A DNA stretch of 64,000 nucleotides, taken from positions 21,326,192 through 21,390,191 of the forward strand of contig OY754338.1 in NCBI GenBank assembly GCA_963573305.1, in the 5' to 3' direction. This document shows, piece after piece, positions 1-12,835 of this stretch. Position 1 is the stretch's first letter. Each line of letters opens with the position of its first letter. Position numbers and translations under genes: made by a program. This stretch comes from Pyrrhosoma nymphula. Lineage: Eukaryota > Arthropoda > Insecta > Odonata > Coenagrionidae. The notes under the pieces were generated by a model. That model searched no databases. It was given only the letters and a program-made list of their open reading frames with translations, and was not told where the DNA came from.

Positions 1-3000
1 TCGGAATGCAAACAACTATTGTGGCCGAGGTGGTATGAATAATAATAATAATAGGGGTAGTCATCAAGCTCATCTTACAAATATGAGAGCTAATACTAAT
101 TCAAATTACCAAACTAATGAACTAACTATTTAAAAAGTAACTAATAATTTTAATACTGAAGTTGAAGCATGTTATATTGAGAGTAGAGCTGATAAGGAGA
201 ATACATCTAAAGATGACCGGGTTATGGTGACTTTGGTGCATCTGAACATTTGGTGAGAACTGATATCCTTGCTAGTAATATTAGAATTCTCGAAAAACAC
301 GTTAAAATACTCATTGCTAGAACCAAAGATTTTATAATTGCTGAAAAGATATGTGACATTCATGCTTCCACAATAGTAAATGGTGAGATTGTAAACATAA
401 ATTTCTTTGATGTTTTAATGGTTGACCACTTGAAGTGGAATTTTCTTTCTATTTCTAAACTTGCTGACAAAGATAATAAAAGTTCATTGATGATGGTTAA
501 TTTACAATTGTTAATAAGAAAAGTAATAGAGTTGTAGGAGTTGGTACAAGGGATGGAAGTCTGTATAAATTAGAGTTGAATCTAACTGGTCAGTGATATA
601 ATGCTACTATTTCTGATGATTTATGGCACAAGAAGCTTGGACATATCAGTAATGATGTAATGAAGAAATTAGTTAAATTTGTGGACGGTATTGTTTTCAT
701 TGACAACGTACGTCAAGATTTGTGTCAAGTTTGTATTATTTAAACTAGAGTTCCACATAGACAAACCAGAGAAAGAGTAACAAGGGGACTAGAAAGACTT
801 TATTCTGATTTTACTGGCCCTATTACTCCAACTGCCTCTAATGGAGTAAGATATTTGATGAATTTTGTTGATGATTATGCAAAGTTTTGTGTCACATTCG
901 GACTACAGGAGAAATCAGAAGCTGCTGGATTTGTAAAATAGTATCAGCAATGGCAACAAGTAGATTCAGTGGTAAAGTAGTTCAGTTCAGATTTGATAAT
1001 GGTAGGGAATATGTAAATGCAGAATTAATGAAATTCTTTGAGTAACAAGGGATTCAGTGGGAACTTACGATTCCTTATACTTCTCAATTGCATGGAGTAG
1101 CTGAACGTATTAACCGAGCAATTAAGGACAAAACTTGATGTATGTGTACTGGCAGTAACTTAAAAAAATCTTTCTGGATTGAAGCAGCTTTAACTGCTGT
1201 ATATTTAATTAATAGAATACCGACTACGGCTATTGATTATTTGAAAGTTCCAGCTGAACTCTAGTATGGCACTCGTCAAAAGTTGAGGAAACAGAGTTTT
1301 TGGTTGTGCTGCCTATGTCAAAAAGAACAAAAATGACCTTATAGGAAAATTTTATGAAAAGACTATGAAATGTGTTTTTATAGGTTATTGTCCCAACGGG
1401 TTTAGGTTGTGGAGTTTGACTGAGAATAAAGTGATCTCGGCATGTGATGTCATATTTAATGAAAATAAGAATAAGTTTGATGGGGAAAATTATGTAGAAC
1501 TCGGGAATGAGATTAAGAATGAAAATGTCGAAGAAAGCGATAATTAAACTGAGAATGTGGAAGAAGATAAAGGATTGAGGAGGAGCACAAGAGTAGTAAT
1601 AAGACCTACGTATCTTAGAGGTTATGCAACATTAGCTTATAATGACTGGATTCGGAGAGAGGATCAAGATAAAATAGAACACTGCTTGTTAACTCATTTT
1701 CTTACTGATGAAAACACTAAACCTCTAACTCACGCGATTGAAGAAAATTCTAATTTCGTTTTACATGTAATAGGTTTTTCTGAGGGTGTCCTGAAACGTT
1801 TGATGAGATAGAAGGTAGGAGTGATAATAAGGAATGGATGAGGGCTGTTCAGGAGGAAATGAATGAACTTAAGAAAACTAAAACTTGAGAATTAGTTCAA
1901 TGTCCACCAAATAGAAAACCGATTAAATGTAAGTGGGTTTTTGCTCTAAAAAAGGATGGTGATGGAGAAGTAATTAGGTATAAAACTAGATTAGTGGCAA
2001 AGGAATGTTCACAAAAAGAAGGTATAGATTATACAGAGAAATATGTACCTTTAGCAAGACTGTCATCACTTAGAACTCTGTTAAGTGTAATTAATCATAA
2101 AAATATGTATACCCATCATTTGGACATAAAGAATGCTTTTTTGAACGGAGTGTTGAAAGAAGATATCTATATGATACCCCCTGAAGGTTTGAAAGTTAAA
2201 GAAGGCATGGTTTGTAAGATAAAGAAAACATTGTATGGACTGAAACTGGCTCCAATGGAGTGCAACTTTAGATTTGTTGAGTTTATAACCAAACTTAATT
2301 ATAAGCAATTTGTAAGTGACAAATGTTTGTATGTAAAATCTCTAAGCTCTACTATTGACTATGTTCTGTTGTATGTAGATGACATAATTGTTGCAAGTAA
2401 TGAAAAGGAGTCAATTGAGAGTACCGTAAGAAAATGAAGAGAAGAATTTTAAATGAGGGATCTTGGTGAATTGAACTATTTCTCGTGTATAAAGATTGAA
2501 AGGGAGGGAAGTATGTTTCTGAGTCCAACTAAATATATTGAAAAATTACTTGAGAGATTTAATATGGTAACAGTAAATCCAAAAGATACTCCTTTGGCAA
2601 CTGGTAAATTTTGTGATGCTCAATCAGAACCAACTCAACATAATAGAGATAAAGAGTTGATAAGAGGACTGATGTATGCATGTGTAGCAACAAGGGCAGA
2701 TATTTCGGCATCAGTTATTTTTTATGGTCAATATCAGACCAAGCCCACTAAAGCACTCTGGACTGGTTAAAAAAGAGTTCTGTGTTATTTAAAATGAACT
2801 AAAAATTATGGGTTGTTATTCAAGGTTCTTAATGATAGCAATGTTGTTGGGTATAAAGATGCAGACTATGCTAACCATAATGATAGAAAGTCTATGTCAG
2901 GCTATTTTTTCAAAGTTTTTGGAGATTCAGTTGTTAGGGCTTCAATAAAACAGCGCATAGTTGCACTTTCATCTACTGAAGATGAGTTTTATGCCCTAGC

Positions 3001-3300
3001 TTTAGCTACTGCAGAACTGCTTTGATTTTATAATTTACTAATTGAATTGAAAATTGAGGTGAAACATTCAATTTTTATATATGAAGATAATCAAGCTTGT
3101 ATTAATTCTCTGTCAAAATGTGATCAAATACTGAAGCATATAGATGTAAAATATATTTTTGTAAGAGATGTAGTTAACAAGAAGTTGTAGATGTTCATTA
3201 TCTACCTATTGATTGTCAAGTAGCTGATATTTTCACAAAATGGCTACCATATGCATTATTTGTAAAACACAGAGCAGAACTAGGTCTGACTGAAGGATAA
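1..3300 (+). pseudogene. Ty1/copia retrotransposon polyprotein, decayed, 5' end outside the window
   Basis: This is the pol region of a Ty1/copia LTR retrotransposon, broken by many stops and frameshifts. Domains follow in copia order. A Gly/Asn-rich gag tail lies at about 1-120. A protease with DFGASEHL stands where D-S/T-G-A-S is expected (about 220-530). The integrase has an H-x4-H (HKKLGH) and C-x2-C (CQVC) finger (about 620-745), then SDFTGP, DNGREY and GVAERINR as the D,D-35-E core (about 800-1130). The reverse transcriptase shows LDIKNAFLNG and YVDDIIVAS (about 1890-2440). RNase H shows YKDADYA, DRKSMSGY and ALSSTEDE (about 2850-3030). The integrase before RT order separates copia from gypsy. 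Stops fall inside every domain, for example near 740, 940, 1045, 1135, 2436 and 2768, so it cannot make Pol. The protease active-site Ser/Thr is Phe. The 5' LTR and most of gag lie outside the window. Confidence 0.93.
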
Positions 3301-3573
3301 TGAAGTGTAATGTAAAGTTGTATTTTGTGTTAAATGAATAAAACTAAAAGATAAGGGAATAGGTGAATGAGAAATTGAGGAGGAGTGTTAGACTGAGCAA
3401 TTTCTCATATCCATAAAACAAAAGAAAGAGGAATAATTATGTGTATAGGTATTCAAGTTATGGTGAAGTATATACGGATCTTGTTTGTTGTTGGATGGAG
3501 TTCTTGTATCGGGAATGTGACTGTACGAATTCTTAAGAAAATAAAATAATAAGAAAACACAAAAGACAACATA
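3301..3573 (+). repeat. Copia 3' untranslated region, polypurine tract and probable 3' LTR
   Basis: After the last RNase H residues and a TAA near 3300 comes a short spacer. The polypurine-like stretch TTGAGGAGGAG (about 3375-3385) is followed at 3386 by TGTTAGACTGAG, the usual start of a copia LTR. An AATAA-rich stretch near 3543 could be the polyadenylation region. The LTR probably ends at a CA near 3573, but without the 5' LTR the end is a guess and no target duplication can be tested. Confidence 0.55.
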
Positions 3574-5064
3574 TTATGATCATAACCATCGTCAAATCCT
3601 CCATAAAAGACAGAACTCTAAAACACCATATGGATGACATTTCTCATTATGTTCACCATAACTTCTTGAAGAGCAAAAATATCTCTATTATACTACCATC
3701 GACGAAGCTATTGCCTCAAAAAGAAATTTATAACATTTGTTTCATTATGTACAACTTGCAATTTTCAGTTAATTTCGGGACCAACAACTTAACTTAAGAA
3801 ACATATTGGGGAGAGAAAAGGATAGGACCGTAAAAAAACATTTAAATAACGCGTAAGTAAATCATGGTTTGATTTAATATAGAATTGAAATATTATATTC
3901 CAAAAACGGAATTGACCAAATTAGTCTTTTTTTAAGCTAACCCATTTAAAACTAATACGTCTCCTGTCAACTAGACAGCTTAATCCATCGGCCGATAGCA
4001 GTTTTCACATCGCCTCCAAAATGGAACCAGAAAGGAACGGGTTGGTCGGACGATAAGAGTAGGTATAGACTTTCCGTTTAGAGAGGCTCGGTTGGAGACC
4101 CAGCAGTGGCGTAGTGTTTTCATTTGAACCTCGATATCCACTTGGGTGCAATGGGGAGATTACATATAGTGCAGAACTCTTCTGTCGGATAGAGCATCAA
4201 ACTGCGGACTCTTTCGTTGTCAGGAGGCTAATGCCGTTGCTATTTTTATCCACCTTCCGTCTACCCTAATATCCTTACCGTGATACCCACTGGGCACATA
4301 TAACCTCAGTTGTGGGGCGCCTTTCCAAATAACCAACAATCCCTCGAGAGCGGAACCTGCGTTCCAGTGGTTTTACTGAAACCGATTGGATGGCGCGAAA
4401 CTCCTCAACTGTTCTGGTCGGAGAGGAACAACCTGCGGAACAGATAAGGGTCGAAGTAGATAGGAGGTCGGAGTGACCTAAGGCGTGTACCGACCGTGGT
4501 CTGATTTGACCGCAAGAACTCCACGTAATCCTACGGGGTTAGCACGACTCTGTTCCTGGTATACCAGACAGACTGACGATAGGGAAAATGCAGTTTGGAG
4601 GGAGAGTGAACAACCATACCGCTTGCATGAGCGCTTTAAAGTTTCCAACATTTCTCCGATGACATAGGCCAGCCCAAATAGACCTGTCAAATTAAACTCT
4701 CCGTTTTCGATTTCTTCACTGCCTACATTTTCTGGCTGGAGTTTTTTTAAATCACAAACGCTCCGCTCAGAACCGAGCAGTTCATCCCGTGCCTTAGAAT
4801 ACAGATTTACCTTAAATAAATCAACTAATACAGCATTGTAAGTACACACATATTAAGTAAAGCATAATTCAATACTATCACATATGCGGCGAGAGACAAG
4901 GGATGTAATGACACCACCTAGTAAGAATAGAGGAAATAGATAAATGAAACTGGAAAAGAGAAAGCGGTATATGTTAAATCTATTTTTAAAATCTATTACT
5001 GCGTCAATTTGTTTTAGTAGTGATGATGGTGAGCATACCAGCTCAAGAAAATGTCATATGCAAA
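3574..5064. other. Intergenic, with a more GC-rich unrecognised block at about 3,960-4,830
   Basis: No gene or repeat family recognised. About 3,960-4,830 is clearly less AT-rich than its surroundings. It holds a 123-codon minus-strand reading frame (4478-4849), the longest in this stretch that does not belong to a transposon. Its protein is of mixed composition with no motif I recognise. It could be an exon, an old repeat or chance, so I do not call it a gene. Confidence 0.3.
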
Positions 5065-5335
5065 AACTCTGAATAGAAGAATAAAAAATCTATTTCGGCA
5101 TATTTTGCGGGACAGTACTCTTTTTGAAATAATATTGGAAGGAGATACGATATAAACGGAAAGAATTACTGAAGGAGAACAAGGATTTTATACGTACAGG
5201 ATATGCTATGAGGAAAATTCAAATGAAGAATTATATTGGAAACTAGCAGTTTACTGAGAGTAGTAGGAATAAAAGGAAAGCCAATCACTGAATTGATGAC
5301 GGCCGATGATGACCGTAAGGATAAATTTTGTGTAT
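5065..5335 (+). pseudogene. RTE-type LINE, C-terminal scrap of the reverse transcriptase protein
   Basis: In translation this reads like the tail of RTE polyproteins: RRIKNLFRHILRDSTLFE followed by IILEGD and degenerate EELYWK. It corresponds to the segment GH-x-LR-x(n)-EGR-x-GKRGRGR of better copies at 19.9 kb and 12.0 kb. Stops and frameshifts are frequent, and the RGRGR motif itself is lost. It ends near a TGATGACGGCCGATGATGACC stretch that may be the remains of the tandem 3' tail. It is an old fragment with no function, called from a short degenerate match. Confidence 0.5.
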
Positions 5336-6411
5336 GGTTTTGACATAGTTACGAAATCATAGAGAAAATTTTACAATCGAAAAAGTGACTGCTCGTTTTT
5401 CCAACTAGCAGCACTTAACTAGTTACTTATGGTCATCGATGAAGCACTTTCATTCGGAAAAGCATCACCTATTTTCGTCTTCAATCTATGTTCCGAACAC
5501 TCCGTTCTCAACCCAGCTTGTATAATAATACATAAAATCACTCCGCAGCCGAGAAGAAAGCCTCGAAGGGGGAACACAAGTTACTCTGCAACCGCGTGGC
5601 TCGAGGCAGTTTGCTCTGCTCCGTTACGATCCCAAATCCCGATTGCCTTCAAATCCGGTCACATCACACGTCACATGAACCGATCTAGGAGTCCATGGAA
5701 ATAGCCATTCATTTTCATTTCGCACATCCACTGAACTCTTTAAAAAATAACGGGAAACTATTTTACCAGCGAATAACTATTATATATATGATTCATGCAC
5801 ACCAAAAGGACAAAACCTCACGTAAATTACGCTCATAGTATTTCAAACAAGAAAATATAAAATTAGTCTTGAAAAAATGAAAATGATGAAATAAAAAAAA
5901 TTGCCATGAGTTAACAATCGAAACGAAAAATAGGAAAACGAACTTCAGATTTCGGCTTTAACATAAATTATAACCTTCTGTGTATTAAACTCCCTTATTT
6001 TCTCTAATGATATACTCGTATGCCAGCAAGTAAGCGAGACACATAATTATTCAAATCACATCTCTTCTCCCGTCCTTTCCCTCTTCTGATTCTTTTCTCC
6101 AACTCTTCCCTTCTTTATGGCGTGTCCTAACATGCCATCCTGCGACTCGCAAAGTAGAAAGTAGATATAAATTTTTGTATAAAAAGAAACTAGAAAAAAA
6201 TAATTTGGTGCTGGAACAGCTGTCACCAGATCAACGAAATATAAAATACTGTTCATTAATATTAGGCATTCTATCAATTTGCTAGGGTCTAACTCAGAAA
6301 TTTCTGGTAGGGGAGATTTTTTAATAATATATTTCAAAACTTTTTATTATATATTTTAAAATATGTATGTATGTATATTTATATACATACACATTATAAA
6401 ATAATACGTAT
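5336..6411. other. Intergenic, nothing recognised
   Basis: AT-rich DNA. The open frames in it (for example 5429-5704 and 6056-6337) have no recognisable motifs and no supporting context. A TATG/TACA-rich microsatellite starts near 6,350. Confidence 0.5.
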
Positions 6412-6664
6412 ACGAGCAATTGATTTTGGAAGTGGGTCAAGTCCATTTAGTTAAAAAATGTTACAGCTAATTTATATTTGATATTAACTTAAAATTTCTG
6501 TTTTTAATCAATTCACAGTCATTCCTATTAATAACAGTGTAAGTTAAACAGATGATTTTGAATTCATTAAAAACAGAAATTTTAAGTTAATTTCTAATGA
6601 TAATAGCGGTAACTCCTTTTTTAAACAAAATGGACTTGCCCCACTTTCAAAATCAACGGCTCAT
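6412..6664. repeat. Foldback (inverted-repeat) element, about 250 bp, inside TA/CA microsatellite
   Basis: The left arm starts with GAGCAATTGATTTTGGAAGT and the right arm ends with the complement, reading ACTTTCAAAATCAACGGCTC. GGGTCAAGTCCATTT on the left matches GGGGCAAGTCCATTTTGTTT on the other strand at right. A second pair near the centre, AACTTAAAATTTCTGTTTTT (about 6488), returns inverted at about 6570-6592. Both sides run into TATA/CATA microsatellite. The arms are roughly 85-90% alike by eye. No coding capacity, so it looks like a MITE or foldback derivative. Confidence 0.75.
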
Positions 6665-8449
6665 ATATAATATTTATGTATATATACACACATACATATT
6701 ATTAAATATATGTATATATATATATATATATATATAATATGAAAATTTTCATAATTTCATTCCTGACTCTACCTTTCCTCGGTGTTGTTTTTATTTTTCC
6801 TCGAGAAGCACTATAACACTGATGCCGCTCACATTACAGGCAAACCACCGCTATTTCACTCTCCTCGCCATATCGCACAGAGACCTCGGACAGGAGGGGA
6901 ATGAATGAGAAAGCTTCGTGTGGTGGGGAGAACTTTTGCCGAGAGGGGCGTGGCGGGGGATAGGGGTTAATGAGTTCGTGCGCCTCCCGATCCCATATCG
7001 GGACTGCGAAAGCAGGGAAAGCCAGAGAGTGGGGGCTTGCCCCTGTCTACATGAGCTATGAGAGTATAACCTCAGACCTACGGTGGTCTGATATGTCATA
7101 TGATGCGCGATGCATCGAGGTCAAGTAAAAATATTCTTCACCACCAACTTGCACGAAAGTCGTAACAAAATAAAACAAAAGTAAATGCAAACGAAGTGGT
7201 ATCATAGAAACGAATCGGATGATTTCAGATTAATATATTGACGCCAATTTTAAGAACTTTAAACAGTAATTTCAACTAGCAAATCATTTACTCTTAGTCG
7301 GAAAACGCAATGAGACGAACAACTAAAGTGCAAAATATTGATAGGGATGTCCTAAATATTGAAATTAATTCGATATATTTCATAACGGTATCATGAACAG
7401 GTATCATGAACAGCCTAAAAAAAACATTTCGTCGAAGATTACATCGGCAAATGGAATTCAGTAGGTGAGACCAAAATATAATAGTTTCCTAAGAATTGAA
7501 ATCAGATTACCATTTACTCTTTATTAATGATAATATATGATTAATAATATATAAACAGTCATTCGATTTTATCATTGGACGGGAAATCTCCTAGTTTCCT
7601 AGACTATGTAGATTGTCATGAGGCCAAGGGCCAAGGCCAAGTCACCGTTTGACTCGTTGACAGAAAACTTTGGACCCCACAGCGTCATGTGGCCTTTGCG
7701 TCTAACGGCTAACGATTATTCTTACAGTCGGTGCCACAAAATCTTTTTATACAGAAAATGTAAAGCTTTTTTATATTCAGACTCTATGTATCGATCTTTG
7801 CTAGAGAATATTGAGAGGAAAAAAAGTCTCCTTGGCCTTCAGACGACACCAGATTTGGATCCAATATGTTACACTTAAGCTTATGAACAGTAATTACATG
7901 ATGCGTAATAGCATTTTATCGAGATGATACTGTGAATTTGAATACAAAAGCAGTATTTTTCCTCAGCAATATTGATAAATTCATTAATATCGACAAAAAA
8001 ACGTTGTCACTATTGTAACAAACAACAACAAAGAAACAACAACAGGCTTCGTAGAGTATATTTCTTTGGAATATTCTCACGTAGAGAGTAATATCATGTC
8101 GATACACTGCCAATAATATTGAAACCTTTATTTCGAGAATCTAATGTATAAACATTTCATCTTGATGCTATTAAGGCCAATTTTTAAATTTAAATTCTTG
8201 AATGCTTCAAGCTCTGAGATTTGACATTTTAAATGAACAACAAAGAGGAATTAAATTTTCATTGTAGACGATTTCGACGTCGCAAAGTTAAGTATCAATG
8301 TGAATATGAGCGCGGTATAAAGAGTATGGAGTAAAACCGTGGTGTAAACAGGGAAAAACAGCACATTTTATTCTTTTACAGCTTTCCACCCTTTAATGTA
8401 TCCATGGGCGAGGAAAGAAGCACTCATTATATACGCCGAGTTTCATCTA
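6665..8449. other. Intergenic, (TA)n microsatellite and a 13-bp tandem duplication
   Basis: A (TA)n run covers about 6,710-6,740. GGTATCATGAACA is repeated in tandem at about 7,386-7,411. The 7618-7878 plus-strand frame and others have no recognisable motif. No gene is supported. Confidence 0.5.
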
Positions 8450-8720
8450 CAATGACTAATTTCCTGGAAATATTTCACCCATCACCCTTACTTACTGGCA
8501 CTTACCCTTTCATGGCACATAAAATGCCTATCATCTTCATCCTCTTTCCCCACTTACCCAACGGTCTCTCTTTAATCACGGCCATCAGTATCCCATTGTC
8601 TCTTATTACACCCTGCACCCAGAAAATCTGCCCCGTCAAATTTCCATCCGAAACCCTACCCTTCCTCCAAAATAGCTCATGATGGTTCTCCTTACGTTCA
8701 ATAGGTTTCCAACATTTCAT
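8450..8720 (-). pseudogene. RTE-type LINE, C-terminal fragment
   Basis: The minus-strand frame 8502-8720 contains WVQGVIRDNGILMAVIKER followed by a Gly/Lys-rich segment and IGILCAMKG. This lines up with the better copy at 19.9 kb, which reads RWLEGVMRDDGLLKVVIEGR, then KRGRGRKRIGF and MDGMKKG. The match covers only the last roughly 70 residues of the RTE polyprotein. It is a 5'-truncated, drifted fragment in otherwise unique DNA. The opposite-strand frame 8404-8682 is its antisense shadow. Confidence 0.6.
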
Positions 8721-10199
8721 CAGTTATTTTCTAGAAAATTACCTACACAATGAATGGTAAATGAATTCACTGCTTTTATCGTCTTGCACCTTGTTTTACC
8801 TGATTTTTGAACTAATGGCTTTTCTAAGCTCAAATAGCCAAAGGCATTGCCCTTTCAATAGCACATGTGCATTGCAGCTATCGTAATTGTAATAATTTCC
8901 TATAATCTTGAAAACTATGGGTTTTTGGCCCCCGTGCGTCTCTCATTTAAAAAAATGTTTGTAGCAGATGTCTTACGATAATAGCATAGCTTATAATGTA
9001 ATAAAAAACTCTTATCTACATTGCTCCTTTATTTCCACCAAATTTGTGAAATATGGAATTTCCTTTACGGAAAAGGCAGAGTGAAAGCATAATATGACAT
9101 TGACGTTGAATGCTTAGAAATATTTCATCCAAACAGCAAAAAATTTATTATTTTTCATAAATTAAAGATTTCATATTTCTGTTCATAAAAAAAATCTTCA
9201 AAAATTTCGTCAAATTCTTCAAAAAATCAAAATCCTTTGAGCAGCCGCATATTCACTTCAATATTTATGCAAAACCTCCATCTATCCTTCGCAATAACCC
9301 CGTGATAAATATTGAGTAGATGTTACTTTTTATAAAGAAGGATTACCATAATGTACGCTATGATAGTTAAATCATGGGATCCGTTTCATTCTATTGAAAA
9401 AAGAGTGGTAAATACTTATTATTTTTCCTCTTTAGATATAAGGAGGAAGGTATTCTTCAGAAAAATCGGATTCCCCGATAATTGTGCACCACACGATAAT
9501 ACAGCAGGGTTTCCCGGGTACTTCTTCTGCGTTGATTGAGGATTTTTCCCGTCAATATTTCGGGTGCTTCGCACCATTTATCTTCAGAATCGAACTGAAG
9601 TTGAACACTGTAATGCATTCGAAATCTGGTCAAGAAAATCTTTAATTAACCCAGCGTTAATACGTGGAAAACTTTAAACTATCGTCAGAGCAAGTCTGCG
9701 GAACCCTGTATCTGAAATTGCACTACACGGTTTGCATCTAAGAAAATAAAAAAATCTAATCTTGCAGTTAAAGTCATCATTAACTGTCATAAATCAAACA
9801 TAAAACTTGGTTCTCTGCCTAACGGTTTCATTCCATTAGTATTTCTTTATGTAAACATAACGTAGATAATGATTTGTTAAAGCCACAAAGTTTAACTTTA
9901 ATCGTGATAACGGCTTTAAAGCATTAACATTGATTTTCACGCGAAAAATCAATTTTGATTGGCCAAGACCAAAATTGAATGTTCACACAAAAATCAGTTT
10001 TGCATTTTCATTTTTTTAAATTAACTTTTACAAAAACCACTACTTCATTAAATAGCATACACGAACCGGGTTTCGATGAGTAATCATAATCATCAGGCGT
10101 TTGTACTTTTTTATTACAATGATATGCCACAAAGTTACCCTAGAAACAAGTTTATTCAATTTTGCATTTACAGGGAAAGTTCATACTTTCAGAGTTTAC
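8721..10199. other. Intergenic, nothing recognised
   Basis: AT-rich DNA with A/T homopolymers and no recognisable coding or repeat structure beyond small imperfect inverted repeats near 9,940-10,000. Confidence 0.5.
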
Positions 10200-10620
10200 C
10201 GCCCCCGCGCTCAGGAAATAATCGCTGCCTATTGCTCCACTTCCTCTTCGTCCCTCTTTCCACCTTCTCTCCTCACTCTATACACACGCCCCTATTCTCC
10301 CATTCCTCCCTCCCTCCACTCCCCTTATATATCTCTCTCCCGTCCTATTCCGGACACGGCGACATGGGCCAACACGAGCCGATGGGTCGTGCCGCCACTA
10401 CATACCGCGTGTAGCAGAGCTCGAGGCGCGGGAGACACGCGTGTCACATACAAAAGCAGAAGCGTGCTGGCCCGAGCACCGCTTCCTCGCGAACACTCAC
10501 GCCACCATGAGGCGCAGAAGTAGTTTTGAAGAGAGAGCGAGAGGTGAAGAAAGAGGTGAGTTCTTGAACCACGGCCAAGTGCACTCACATACACACACAC
10601 ACAGGAATATTTAATCCAAG
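10200..10620. repeat. CT/CCT-rich low-complexity tract with a short (AC)n run
   Basis: A strongly pyrimidine-biased plus strand at about 10,225-10,350 gives overlapping Ser/Pro/Leu-rich frames on both strands (for example 10076-10414 and 10101-10523). These are composition artefacts. A GC-richer part follows to about 10,510 and an ACACAC run sits near 10,592. Confidence 0.6.
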
Positions 10621-11346
10621 ATAGCTCAATAAGATACAAAGAAAGGCCACACGTTCGGTCGAAAACTAATAAGAGAAGAGAGATGTTATCAACTACAACC
10701 GCTGGATTTGGTATCATTAGAGAGGATACACGCCAGGCTAACGTTACAGTAAAATAATATACCTTAAAAACACTTTTTTTTAATTGGTCTTATTTCAAAA
10801 TGCACTATTTTCTACTTTTTAGTCTTCAAACTTTTATTAATTTAACAATCATTGAAATTTTCTCTAGCTTTTTTTAATTCCATTACTACTCCTGTCATAG
10901 TGATCGTAATACTTGTTTCTCTATGTTTTGCAATGCTTCCAATGTTTTACAATTCAATGCGTAATAATTTATTAATGTTTTCTCTATGTACTTCAATCAA
11001 ATATATATAATAAAATTAAATCCAACCACGTGAAAAATTCGAAAACATTTGCCAAGATTTTGTCACCAAAATTAAACATGCAGGCAAAATTGGGGAAATA
11101 TTAAACAACGGGAAGGTTTTCAAAAATTGGGTAATATATATGCGATTAAACTCACGAAGAAAGTTAAAATAAGACTAGTAAAATACGTAGACCTATCAAG
11201 AGTTTCTGAATGAAGCGGCAGAAATTAATATTTTATCCCCGCGATACATCTGTTGGAGTGACAAAAGTGACATAGAAAATTTTATTGACAAGTTTACGTA
11301 ATTTATGGTGTAAATTATTTATTCCATATCGCAAAATAAACTTGAT
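10621..11346. other. Intergenic, nothing recognised
   Basis: AT-rich and featureless up to the left end of the pogo element. Confidence 0.5.
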
Positions 11347-11799
11347 TAGGGGAGAGTGGGGGAGCCCCAATCACTTAAGCACGATATTTAACTAAAATCA
11401 CATTTTTCCCGGAAAAACATGTAATAAGTAGGAACATTTAGGTTATCTACTCCACTACAACTTACAGAATGTTAAAATTTCAGCGGTGTAAACTTTTTTT
11501 GTACAAATTTGTAAATGCAAAATGTGCTTCAATTGCTGTTCCCTCACCCACGGGGTAATGGCGATCACGGCTTTTCCTGAGCTATTTAAATGGGTAAACG
11601 AAAGTAAACAATATTTTTATATAAAAAGGTTATTTTTACAAATAAACACAACTTATTGGAATTTCATTAATTTATGCTGGATTTATAAAATCGTAACAAC
11701 TGTTTGACACTAAATTAACATTTCCTTGTTAATAAACAATCTTGAAAAAGAAAAAAACCTGAAAAAAAACGGAAATTGATGAAATTACATTGTTTCATG

Positions 11800-12835
11800 T
11801 TCATAATCGTCATTGGTGCATCTGTCCGTAGACAGGTTTCAATGGTAGCGTTGTCTCCACAGCATTCTGTCCTGGGCCTCTCTCTTCATCTCCGCATAAC
11901 TCCTTCCTTCTTTTATACCCCTCAGCATTCCGTACCTCCTCCTTCCTCTCCCTCTCTTTCCTTCTATTATTATTTTCTGTAGGCAGTTATTCCTTAAAAT
12001 ATGTCGTATCCATTTTGCCATATCCATCTCTTTTTAATTTCTCTCACTATACTTATTTCTTCTCCAATCCTCCTTAGCACTTCTTCATTCGTGATCTTAT
12101 CTTTCCATCCAATCTTCACCATTCTTCGCCATAGCCACATTTCAAAGCTTTCTAAGTACTTTTCTTCTCTCTTCTTCAATGTCCACGTTTCGCATCCATA
12201 CCACACAATGCTCCATATAAAGCATTTTGCAAATCTTTTCCTAATATCCATCTTGATGTTCCTTGCTGTCACCAGTTCCTTAATCTTTCTAAATGCTACT
12301 TTTCCTTGCCCAATTCTGCTTTTAATTTCTTCAGTACAGTTGCAAATCTGTGTAACTATACTTCCCAGGTACTTGAAAGAACTTACTTGTTTTAATTTTT
12401 CTTCCTCCAGCCATATATTTAAGGGCCCTTCTGTCTTCGCTATTCTCATTACCTTTGTTTTATTGCTGTTTATTCTCATTCCGTAGTCTTCACTTTTTTT
12501 CCTAATTCTATCCATCATTTCCTGAAGTTCTTCTTCATTCTCTGCTATTATAGCCTGGTCATCAGGATATTTGATGGATTTTATTCTCTCACCTCCGACT
12601 TATATCCCCCCGATGTCTTCTAAAGATTCTTCCACCAGTTTGTCAGCATACAAGTTAAAGAGACATGGTGACAGACAGCAGCCCTGCCTAACTCCTCTTC
12701 CTAATGTGGTTTCCTTTGTTTCCTCGTCCCCAATTCTTACCGAAACTTTCTGATGGATGTACATCTGCTTTATTAATCTTCTATCCTTCCAGTCTATATC
12801 TATCTCTCTCAGAAGATCTAATAAGATATCCATTT
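11800..12835 (-). mobile_element. 5'-truncated RTE LINE inserted in the pogo element
   Basis: On the minus strand 12,833-12,600 reads as the end of the RT palm: QMYIHQKVSVRIGDEE, GRGVRQGCCLSPCLFNLYAD. The frame 12,518-11,994 continues with KTKVMRIAKTEG, SFKYLGSIVTQ, YGCETWTLKKREEKYLESFE and WLWRRMVKIGWKDKITNEEV. The last part (about 12,027-11,839) has KWIRHILRNNCL and IIEGKRGRGRRRYGM. This is the RTE polyprotein from RT motif B region to the C-terminus, only lightly frameshifted. The catalytic Y/FADD box has become IADD-like or is lost near 12,550. The 3' end is near 11,800 and the truncated 5' end near 12,835, where pogo sequence resumes. TTYATGTTCA-like stretches on both sides may be the target duplication, but this is weak. 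Confidence 0.82.

Noticed and set aside
1..3573. Gypsy or endogenous retrovirus instead of copia
   Set aside because: Integrase lies before reverse transcriptase and the motifs (LDIKNAFLNG, YVDDI, DRKSMSGY) are Ty1/copia type. No envelope-like frame is present.
10076..10523. Overlapping 112-, 140- and 130-codon frames on both strands
   Set aside because: They lie in CT-rich low-complexity DNA. The proteins are Ser/Pro/Leu or Arg-rich on whichever strand is read and have no domain.
12001..12486. 161-codon plus-strand frame
   Set aside because: Antisense of the RTE LINE inside the pogo element.
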